DNA of 17,540 nt from JBECKR01 sp040235415. Its GTDB lineage: Bacteria; Acidobacteriota; Polarisedimenticolia; Polarisedimenticolales; Polarisedimenticolaceae. The translations under genes and the position numbers were made by a program. The notes below the pieces were generated by a model. The model was not told the origin of the DNA and ran no database searches. It was given only the letters and a program-made list of their open reading frames with translations. Within the stretch, counting starts at the first letter, position 1. Each line of letters opens with the position of its first letter. The stretch spans positions 1 to 17,540 of the forward strand of contig JBECKR010000053.1 of the NCBI GenBank assembly GCA_040235415.1, read 5' to 3'. Of this stretch, positions 1-5,525 are shown piece after piece.

Positions 1-984
1 GGCGGCGACCGCACCCCAGATCCACAACGGCGCGCCGGGCCTCGTCGTCGCGGGCGGGGGTACGGACACGTGCTCGACCTCGGGCCGCGCGACGACCCGC
101 GGCGTCGGGGTCTCGACCGCCGGCGGCGGCTCGACCGCCTTCGCCGCGACTTCGGGACGCGGGATCGCGACCGTGTCGGTCGGCGACGGCGATGCCGGCG
201 CGGGCTCGGGCTCCGGCTCGGGGTCCGGCTCCTCGTCGACCTCCGGGACGGCCGCCGGCTCGGGCCGGGACAGCTCGGCCGCGATCTCCTCGCGGATGCC
301 GTCGAACGTGATCGGCGCCGCGGAAGGCGTGGCGGAGGTTTCCGTCGGCTCCGCGGCTTCGGGCTCCGGCCGCCCGGGCGGCTCCTGGACGACGTGACCC
401 GCCGACTTCGCGGCGACGTCGACCGCTTGGCCCATGTCGGCGAGGAGCGCGTCGAGGCGTCCCATGATCTCGTCCTCGGTCAGGTCGTTGAGCTCGTCGA
501 GCGACAGCGGCACGCTCGGCGCCGGCGGCGCCGCCGCCCGAGACTCGCCTTCCCTCGGGGGATCGACGTTGATCGCCACGATCGGCTCGTCGACGGAGCC
601 TCTCGCGCCACCTTCGAGGAACTTGCCGCAGACCTCGAGGAGCTGCTCGTCGGAGATCGGCTTTTCGAGGTACTCGTCGCATCCGTAGGTCGTGAACGCC
701 TGCGAGCGGTACTTCCGACCGCGGTAGACGCCGGTCGTGATCAGCACCGGGATCGATCTCCCCTCCGGGGATCCCTTGATCGCTTGGCAGACCTCGAAGC
801 CGTGCTTTTTGGGGAGCATCGCCTCGACGAGCACGAGGTCGGGATGCAGGCGGTTGAACGCCTCGAGCCCGGCGATGCCGTCATGGGCCACCTCGACGCG
901 GTATCCCGCGTTGCGCAGGGGCCGGAGGGTGTCTTCGATGCTGCGCGGCTCGTAGTCGATGAGAAGGACGGTTCTGCTCGACAT
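1..984 (-). CDS. Receiver-domain protein with Glu at the phosphorylation site, Pro/Glu-rich linker and probable membrane anchor (partial, C-terminus beyond left edge)
   Basis: The ATG at 984 follows a good ribosome site (GAGGGG) and the frame stays open to base 1, giving 328 codons without a stop. Residues 4-124 read as a CheY-like receiver: VLLIDYEP at strand 1, VEAMLP at the phosphorylation loop, TTG at residues 83-85 and EKP with the conserved Lys108. The usual phospho-acceptor Asp is Glu54 and the acidic pair is Asp10-Tyr11, so normal phosphotransfer is unlikely; Glu may mimic the phosphorylated state (inference). Residues from about 128 onward are low-complexity, rich in Pro, Glu and Ala, with a run of Glu-Pro dipeptides. 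The last visible residues (PLWIWGAVAA) look like the beginning of a transmembrane helix, so an output or periplasmic part may lie outside the window. A weak upstream promoter candidate (TTGAAA, 17 bp, TACGTT on the minus strand) sits at 1091-1118. Confidence 0.8.
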   Translation of the reverse strand, partial: MSSRTVLLIDYEPRSIEDTLRPLRNAGYRVEVAHDGIAGLEAFNRLHPDLVLVEAMLPKKHGFEVCQAIKGSPEGRSIPVLITTGVYRGRKYRSQAFTTYGCDEYLEKPISDEQLLEVCGKFLEGGARGSVDEPIVAINVDPPREGESRAAAPPAPSVPLSLDELNDLTEDEIMGRLDALLADMGQAVDVAAKSAGHVVQEPPGRPEPEAAEPTETSATPSAAPITFDGIREEIAAELSRPEPAAVPEVDEEPDPEPEPEPAPASPSPTDTVAIPRPEVAAKAVEPPPAVETPTPRVVARPEVEHVSVPPPATTRPGAPLWIWGAVAA

Positions 985-1008
985 CTCCACCCCTCGGGCC
1001 GCCGGCCG

Positions 1009-1023
1009 GCGTCGCGGCGACGC
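1009..1023. repeat. Short perfect inverted repeat in the leader of the receiver gene
   Basis: GCGTCGC (1009-1015), a single G, then GCGACGC (1017-1023) form a 15-bp odd palindrome, 24 bases upstream of the receiver start on the minus strand. A second palindrome, AACCGCGGTT, lies at 1059-1068. In DNA this GC-rich, arms of this size can arise by chance. No function is claimed. Confidence 0.35.
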
Positions 1024-1174
1024 ACAAACCGGACGAAAGCGCCTGAGCACCTATGCGAAACCGCGGTTACCGGCAGGGCGCTGCGGGGCAAACGTAGGTC
1101 CGGCGTTCGGGGGTTTCAAGGTCGTCATCGGTGTCCGGAGGACCCCGATCGGAAACGGCGGATCCCGGCGCCGG

Positions 1175-1687
1175 CTACAGCTCGTAGAGCGTGTCGTCGT
1201 GCGACGGCGGGAGGTAGCGCCGAGCGAGCGCCGCGACCCGGGAGCCGCTCGCGTCCGCCCCGCCGAACGGATCCTCGGCCTCGAGCGCGTCGCCGAGGCT
1301 CGCCTCGATCGCCTCGGGATCGTCGCCGGCTTCCATGCGTCCGAGCGCCTCGCGGATCGCCGGGCCCATCGGCAGTCCCGCCGCGGCGTAGACCTTCCGC
1401 ATCAGCGCGGCGGCCTGCCGCGGGTCGTGCTCGTCGATCCCCTCCGCCTCGCCCGCGAGCGCCTCCATGGCGCGCTCGAGCCGGGCGTCGTCGAAACCTT
1501 CCGGAAGTCCGTCGGCGGCATCGGCGGAGTCCTCGCGGCCGCGCGAGACCGCGAAGCGCGAGGGCCGGCGGTGAAGCCGCGGGCGGCGGCAGCGGGGACA
1601 GGCGGGCCGCGCGGAGGTGTTCACCGACCGGGACAGGAAGTCGAACAGGCGGTGGCAATCGGGACAGTAGAACTCGTAGATCGGCAT
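1175..1687 (-). CDS. FmdB-family zinc-ribbon protein
   Basis: This 170-residue protein begins MPIYEFYCPDC, the hallmark N-terminus of the FmdB/CxxC_CxxC_SSSS putative regulatory family. Two CxxC pairs (Cys8/Cys11 and Cys30/Cys33) would bind one zinc ion. The remaining roughly 135 residues are acidic and Ala-rich, predicted largely helical, with no recognised domain; most FmdB proteins are shorter, at about 70-110 residues. The start is fixed by the family motif. The gene is divergent from the lipoprotein gene at 1802, and the shared 114-bp gap contains a candidate promoter inside an inverted repeat. The molecular role of FmdB proteins is poorly defined: the name comes from a gene next to a formamidase/amidase operon, and a regulatory role is only presumed. 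Confidence 0.85.
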   Translation of the reverse strand: MPIYEFYCPDCHRLFDFLSRSVNTSARPACPRCRRPRLHRRPSRFAVSRGREDSADAADGLPEGFDDARLERAMEALAGEAEGIDEHDPRQAAALMRKVYAAAGLPMGPAIREALGRMEAGDDPEAIEASLGDALEAEDPFGGADASGSRVAALARRYLPPSHDDTLYEL

Positions 1688-1702
1688 CGCGCCAAGGCTC
1701 CG

Positions 1703-1759
1703 GATACGACAGCCGAGGATAGCAGATGGTATAACCTCGCGTTCGCGGGCCGTCGTATC
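1703..1759. promoter_or_regulatory. Candidate divergent promoter bracketed by a near-perfect 12-bp inverted repeat
   Basis: The left arm GATACGACAGCC (1703-1714) and right arm GGCCGTCGTATC (1748-1759) pair at 11 of 12 positions across a 33-bp spacer. Inside the spacer, TATAAC (1730-1735) resembles a -10 box. ACGACA (1707-1712), 17 bp upstream and overlapping the left arm, could serve as the -35. Read on the plus strand, this would drive the lipoprotein gene starting at 1802. The arrangement suits a repressor operator, but no regulator is identified, and an inverted repeat of this size could occur by chance somewhere in the window. Confidence 0.35.
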
Positions 1760-1801
1760 GCCGAGCCACGGCGCCGGAGCGGCCGCAGTGGAGATCGAGT
1801 C

Positions 1802-2653
1802 ATGAGATTCCGTTCCCTCCTCGCGGCCGGCGCGCTCGGGGCCGTCCTCGCCGGCTGCGGTCCGTCCGAGCCGACCGCGCCGCCCCCGGACGAGACGCTC
1901 GTGGTCGACGACCCGGCGCAGGCCGACCCGAACCCGCCCGCTCCGGGGTTCGATCTCGAGGGGTCCGACGAGCGCGCGATCGAGGTCGCCGACCAGGTCA
2001 TGACCGCGCTCGGCGGGCGCCGTGCCTGGGACGAGTCCCGGTTCATCACCTGGAACTTCTTCGGTAAGCGGTTCCACGTCTGGGACAAGCGGACCGGCGA
2101 GCTGCACCTCGAGATGCGCGACGAAAAGACCGGCGAGGCCTACGTCGTCCTGATGAACCTCGACACGAAGGAGGGCCGCGCGTTCAAGGACGGCCAGGAG
2201 ATCAAGGACCCGAAGACGCTCGCGAACCTCCTGGACGGCTGCTACAAGGCGTGGGTCAACGACAGCTACTGGCTGCTGATGCCCTACAAGCTCAAGGACA
2301 CCGGGGTGACCCTGACGTACGAGGGGGAGCGACCGATGCCGGACGACGGCCGCCCCGCGGACGTCCTGCAGCTGACGTTCTCCGACGTCGGGGTGACGCC
2401 GGGGAACAAGTACCTGGTTTACGTCGACCGCGACACCCATCTCGTCGGCTGGTGGAGCTACTTCACCGACGCGAGCGACGCCAAGCCGAGGATCAGCACC
2501 CCGTGGCGCGACTGGCAGCGCTACGGGAGGATCCTGCTGTCCGGCGACCGCGGCGACGACCGGCGTCTGACCGACCTCGGCGTCTTCGACAAAGCCCCCG
2601 CCGCCATGCTCTCGACCGTTCCGGCCGAGGCGCCGGCCGGACCGGCGAAGTGA
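1802..2653 (+). CDS. Predicted lipoprotein of unknown function
   Basis: The ATG at 1802 follows GGAG with 8-nt spacing. The 283-residue product starts with a short basic signal peptide and a lipobox, Leu-Ala-Gly-Cys19, so it should be lipidated and exported. A Pro/Asp-rich tether follows to about residue 55. A folded domain then begins near DQVMTALGGRRAWDES and is rich in Trp and Tyr and in alternating beta-strand patterns such as FHVWDKRTGELHLEMRD. The segment VNDSYWLLMPYKL is distinctive. This pattern resembles uncharacterised secreted proteins of the LolA/LppX-like beta-sheet type, possibly the DUF6503 group, but that assignment is from memory of the pattern and is not secure. The acpS-like gene begins only 10 bases after the stop, so the two are probably cotranscribed. 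No enzymatic motif was seen. Confidence 0.88.
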   Translation: MRFRSLLAAGALGAVLAGCGPSEPTAPPPDETLVVDDPAQADPNPPAPGFDLEGSDERAIEVADQVMTALGGRRAWDESRFITWNFFGKRFHVWDKRTGELHLEMRDEKTGEAYVVLMNLDTKEGRAFKDGQEIKDPKTLANLLDGCYKAWVNDSYWLLMPYKLKDTGVTLTYEGERPMPDDGRPADVLQLTFSDVGVTPGNKYLVYVDRDTHLVGWWSYFTDASDAKPRISTPWRDWQRYGRILLSGDRGDDRRLTDLGVFDKAPAAMLSTVPAEAPAGPAK

Positions 2654-2663
2654 GCGGCGCGGC

Positions 2664-3029
2664 GTGATCGCGGGGCTCGGGCTCGATATCGTCGAGGTCG
2701 CGTCGCTCGAAGACGGGGCGGAGTCGTGCCTGACCGCCGCCGAGACCGAGTACTGCCGCGGGATGCGGCGCCCCGGGCCGTTCGTGGCGGCGCGGCTCGC
2801 CGCCAAGCGCGCCCTGTTCCGCGCCCTCGGGGTCGAGCCCGGGTCCGACGCGTGGCTCGAGGTCGAGGTCGTCCGCGACGACGCCGGGCGGCCGTCGCTG
2901 AGCGCCGCGGGCTCCGTCGCGAAGGCCCTCCGCGCCGCCGGGGTCGCCCGGGTCCATCTCTCGTTGACGCACACCGACGAGCAGGCCGCCGCGGCGGTCG
3001 TCCTCGAGGCCGACGGCGCTAGCGGATGA
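2664..3029 (+). CDS. acpS: Short, atypical holo-[acyl-carrier-protein] synthase (AcpS-like phosphopantetheinyl transferase)
   Basis: This 121-residue protein starts with GTG 10 bases after the lipoprotein stop. AcpS transfers 4'-phosphopantetheine from CoA to the serine of acyl carrier protein. The N-terminal signature GLGLDIVEV (Asp8) and the C-terminal HLSLTHTDEQAAA are clear, and FVAARLAAKRALFRALG aligns with the family block FxARFAAKEAxxKALG. Two oddities stand out. The Glu of KEA, which ligates Mg2+ together with the first Asp, is Arg49 (codon CGC at 2808-2810). The helix between Asp8 and this block is about nine residues shorter than usual. The protein may be inactive, divergent in substrate or metal use, or not the main AcpS of the cell. 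No strong ribosome site precedes the GTG, which fits translation coupled to the upstream gene. Its 3' end overlaps that of kbl by 11 bp. Confidence 0.8.
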   Translation: MIAGLGLDIVEVASLEDGAESCLTAAETEYCRGMRRPGPFVAARLAAKRALFRALGVEPGSDAWLEVEVVRDDAGRPSLSAAGSVAKALRAAGVARVHLSLTHTDEQAAAAVVLEADGASG

Positions 3030-4206
3030 CCTCGAGGCGCCGTCCGACGCGGACGAACGCGTCGATCGCGCGGTCGAGCACCGCGCGGTCGTGCGCGGCC
3101 GAGATCTGCACCCGGATACGGGCCTGTCCCTTCGGCACCACGGGATAGAAGAAGCCGATGACGTAGACGCCCTCGGCGAGCATCGCCTCGGCGAACCGCT
3201 GGCTCAGCATCGCGTCGTACAGCATGATCGCGACGATCGGCGTGCGGCCCGGCTTGATGTCGAATCCCGCTCCTTCCATCCGCTCCCGGAAGTAGGCGGT
3301 GTTGTCCCGCAGGCGGTCGATGAGGTCGCGCGAGCGGTCGATGAGGCGCAGCGCCGCGACCGACGAGGCCGCGATCGCCGGCATCAGCGTGTTGCTGAAC
3401 AGGTACGGGCGCCCGCGCTGGCGCAGCAGATCGACGATCTCGCGCCGGGCCGCGATGAAGCCGCCGGACGCGCCCCCGAGCGCCTTGCCGAGCGTCGAGG
3501 TCACGACGTCGATCCTGCCCTCGACGCCGCACAGCTCCGGCGTTCCTCGCCCGGTCTCCCCGAGCAGTCCGGTGGCATGCGAGTCGTCGACGCCGACGAG
3601 CGCGTCGTGGCTCTCGGCCAGGTCGCAGATCTCCGCGAGCTTCGCGACGTCCCCGTCCATCGAGAACACGCCGTCCGTGAATACCAGCCTGAAGCGCGCG
3701 TCCTTCGCATCCCGCAGCTTCCGCGCGAGGTCGTCCATGTCGTTGTGCTTGAACCGCAGCCGCTGCGCCTTGCACAGCCGGATGCCGTCGATGACGCTGG
3801 CATGGTTGAGCTCGTCGGACAGCACCGCGTCCCGCTCCCCGAGCAGCGCCTTGAACAGCGCTCCGTTGGCGTCGAAGCAGGAGCTGAACAGGATCGCGTC
3901 CTCCATTCGCAGGAACCCCGCGATCTCGCGCTCGAGCTCCTTGTGGACCTCCTGCGTGCCGCAGATGAACCGCACGCTGGACATGCCGTACCCCCAGCGG
4001 TCGAGCGCGCGATGCGCGGCCGCCACGAGGTCCGGATGACTCGACAGCCCGAGGTAGTTATTGGCACAGAGGTTCAGGACCTCGCCGGTGCGGACGCCGA
4101 TGCGCGCGCCCTGGGGAGTCCCGATGACCCGCTCGTCCTTGTAGAGACCCGACTCCCGGATGGACTCGAGCTCGCCGACGAGGTGATCGCGAACGGAACC
4201 GTACAT
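3019..4206 (-). CDS. kbl: Glycine C-acetyltransferase (2-amino-3-ketobutyrate CoA ligase)
   Basis: The product is 395 residues (E. coli Kbl is 398). It is a cytosolic PLP-dependent alpha-oxoamine synthase that cleaves 2-amino-3-ketobutyrate with CoA to glycine and acetyl-CoA in threonine breakdown. The start ATG follows GGAG with 7-nt spacing. Landmarks are NLCANNYLGLSSHP near residue 45, His135 in LNHASVIDG, Asp207/His210 in VGVDDSHATG, and the Schiff-base Lys241 in TSTLGKALGGASGG. Each matches the position of its E. coli counterpart closely. The related enzymes 8-amino-7-oxononanoate synthase and 5-aminolevulinate synthase are alternatives, but the N-terminal and active-site wording fits Kbl best. 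The usual partner, threonine dehydrogenase (Tdh), is not in the window. The gene is divergent from ybdK and converges on acpS. Confidence 0.95.
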   Translation of the reverse strand: MYGSVRDHLVGELESIRESGLYKDERVIGTPQGARIGVRTGEVLNLCANNYLGLSSHPDLVAAAHRALDRWGYGMSSVRFICGTQEVHKELEREIAGFLRMEDAILFSSCFDANGALFKALLGERDAVLSDELNHASVIDGIRLCKAQRLRFKHNDMDDLARKLRDAKDARFRLVFTDGVFSMDGDVAKLAEICDLAESHDALVGVDDSHATGLLGETGRGTPELCGVEGRIDVVTSTLGKALGGASGGFIAARREIVDLLRQRGRPYLFSNTLMPAIAASSVAALRLIDRSRDLIDRLRDNTAYFRERMEGAGFDIKPGRTPIVAIMLYDAMLSQRFAEAMLAEGVYVIGFFYPVVPKGQARIRVQISAAHDRAVLDRAIDAFVRVGRRLEVIR

Positions 4207-4236
4207 GGCCGACTCCTTCGGATGGGGGGACCGTGT

Positions 4237-4242
4237 AGTATG
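4237..4242 (-). promoter_or_regulatory. Possible -10 element for kbl
   Basis: On the minus strand CATACT lies 30 bases upstream of the kbl start, in a locally AT-richer patch of an otherwise GC-rich gap. It matches TATAAT at four of six positions. No well-spaced -35 was found, so this is a weak candidate. Confidence 0.25.
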
Positions 4243-4263
4243 GCACAGCCGCGGCCGGTCGAT

Positions 4264-4276
4264 CCCGCCGGGCGGG
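4264..4276. repeat. Perfect 13-bp palindrome in the kbl/ybdK divergent region
   Basis: CCCGCC (4264-4269), G, and GGCGGG (4271-4276) form a perfect odd palindrome. It is one of three dyads in this 193-bp gap; the others are ACCGC-A-GCGGT at 4310-4320 and the larger one at 4333-4355. Taken alone it may be a by-product of base composition. Confidence 0.45.
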
Positions 4277-4332
4277 CCCCCGGATCGCCCGGGTGCGGGG
4301 GGATTGAGAACCGCAGCGGTCTCCCCGACAAT

Positions 4333-4355
4333 GGAGCGATCCCCGGGATCGCTCC
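4333..4355. promoter_or_regulatory. Perfect 23-bp palindrome (11-bp arms) in the ybdK leader
   Basis: The left arm GGAGCGATCCC (4333-4343), a central C, and the right arm GGGATCGCTCC (4345-4355) are exactly complementary. In RNA this gives a very stable hairpin of about 10 bp with a CCG loop, ending 44 bases before the ybdK start and 35 bases before its ribosome site. No T-tract follows, so it is not a standard Rho-independent terminator. It could be an operator dyad, a leader attenuator or an mRNA-stabilising hairpin. A similar CCCCGGG-centred palindrome lies in the glyS leader. Confidence 0.6.
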
Positions 4356-4399
4356 CCGCGATCCGGGCCGCTGCCGCCCCGCGCGGCGGGAAGGAGCCC

Positions 4400-5506
4400 A
4401 TGGCGACCGGCAAGTTCACCATCGGCATCGAGGAGGAGTACCAGATCGTCGACCCCCGTACGCGGGAGCTGACGTCCTACATCCAGGAGTTCCTCGACCA
4501 GGGGCGGATCGTCCTCCAGGATCAGATCAAGGCGGAGTTCCTGCAGTCCCAGGTCGAGGTCGGGAGCAAGATCTGCGGCGACATCCACGAGGCGCGGTCC
4601 GAGGTCGTGCGCCTGCGGCGGTCGGTTCGCGACCTCGCCGAGAGGAACGGGCTCGTGATCGCCGCCGCGAGCACGCATCCTTTCGCGAACTGGACGTCGC
4701 AGCAGGTCACCGCCGGCGAGCGCTACACCAAGCTCCAGGAGATGATGGTCGACGTCGCACGCCAGATGCTGATCTTCGGGATGCACATCCACATCGGCAT
4801 CGACGACAAGGAGGTCCTGATCGACGTCATGAACCAGGCGCGGTACTTCCTGCCGCACCTCCTGGCGCTCTCGACCAGCTCCCCGTTCTGGAACGGCCGC
4901 GAGACCGGTTTGAAGTCGTACCGTTCGATCATCTTCGAGAACCTTCCGCGGACCGGGATCCCGCCGTCGTTCGGCTCCTACGCGGAGTACGAGCGCTTCA
5001 TCGACACGCTCGTCAAGACCAACTGCATCGACGAGCCGACGAAGATCTGGTGGGACATGCGGCCGCATCCGAAGTTCCCGACGCTCGAGTTCCGCTTTCC
5101 CGACATCTGCACGAAGGTCGACGAGTGCCTGTGCGTCACCGCGCTCGTCCTCGGCGTCGTGGCCAAGCTGATCCGGCTGCGGCGGCACAACATGTCGTGG
5201 CGGCGGTACCGGCACCATCTCATCACCGAGAACAAGTGGCGCGCGGTGCGCTGGGGGATCGACGGCGACCTCATCGACTTCGGCCGCCAGACCGAGGTCC
5301 CCATGAGGGATCTCGTCGTCGAGCTCTTGGAGTTCGTCGAGGACGTCGTCGACGAGGTCGACATCCGCCGCGACGTCGATTACGTGAAGACCATCCTGCG
5401 GGACGGCACGAGCGCCGATCGGCAGATCCGGGTCTTCCGCCGCACCGGCGACCTCCAAGCGGTGGTCGATCACGTCGTGGCGGAGACCCGGGAGGGGCTC
5501 GACTGA
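4400..5506 (+). CDS. ybdK: YbdK-type carboxylate-amine ligase (glutamate-cysteine ligase 2 family)
   Basis: The start ATG is preceded by AAGGAG (4391-4396). The 368-residue product is close in length to E. coli YbdK (372). The GCS2 family catalyses ATP-dependent ligation of a carboxylate, usually glutamate, to an amine; YbdK itself has weak gamma-glutamylcysteine ligase activity. Visible landmarks are IGIEEEYQIVD (Glu11-13) at the N-terminus, AASTHPFANW, the metal-binding strand MLIFGMHIHIGI, and MRPHPKFPTLEFRFPD. The reading frame is open well upstream of 4400, but only the chosen start has a ribosome site and the family N-terminus. The true substrate is unknown; glutathione precursor synthesis is one option. 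Only 19 bp separate it from the fabF-like gene, suggesting one operon. A strong palindrome lies in its leader. Confidence 0.9.
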   Translation: MATGKFTIGIEEEYQIVDPRTRELTSYIQEFLDQGRIVLQDQIKAEFLQSQVEVGSKICGDIHEARSEVVRLRRSVRDLAERNGLVIAAASTHPFANWTSQQVTAGERYTKLQEMMVDVARQMLIFGMHIHIGIDDKEVLIDVMNQARYFLPHLLALSTSSPFWNGRETGLKSYRSIIFENLPRTGIPPSFGSYAEYERFIDTLVKTNCIDEPTKIWWDMRPHPKFPTLEFRFPDICTKVDECLCVTALVLGVVAKLIRLRRHNMSWRRYRHHLITENKWRAVRWGIDGDLIDFGRQTEVPMRDLVVELLEFVEDVVDEVDIRRDVDYVKTILRDGTSADRQIRVFRRTGDLQAVVDHVVAETREGLD

Positions 5507-5509
5507 TCC

Positions 5510-5525
5510 CGGGTCCGGAGACCCG
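5510..5525 (+). promoter_or_regulatory. Hairpin enclosing the ribosome site of the fabF-like gene
   Basis: CGGGTC (5510-5515) and GACCCG (5520-5525) can pair across a CGGA loop directly before the ATG at 5526. The Shine-Dalgarno GGAG (5517-5520) occupies the loop and the first base of the stem. Ribosomes ending at the ybdK stop (5506), three bases upstream, could open this structure and couple translation of the two genes. This is inference from base pairing only. Confidence 0.4.

Noticed and set aside
203..240. Tandem DNA repeat (CCGGCTC/CGGGCTC units)
   Set aside because: It is explained by codons for the Glu-Pro dipeptide run of the receiver protein linker on the minus strand.
70..1722. 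550-residue plus-strand open frame
   Set aside because: It runs antisense across the receiver gene, an intergenic gap and the FmdB gene, and is very Arg-rich without motifs. The receiver and zinc-ribbon motifs show the minus strand is coding.
1175..3775. 866-residue minus-strand open frame that could suggest a giant fusion ending in the FmdB domain
   Set aside because: Upstream of the MPIYEF motif it is only the antisense shadow of the lipoprotein and acpS genes and an alternate frame of kbl. The FmdB start at 1687 is where the family sequence begins.
4333..4355. Riboswitch or T-box in the ybdK leader
   Set aside because: Only a simple palindrome is visible. No conserved aptamer core, T-box sequence or terminator/antiterminator pair could be found.
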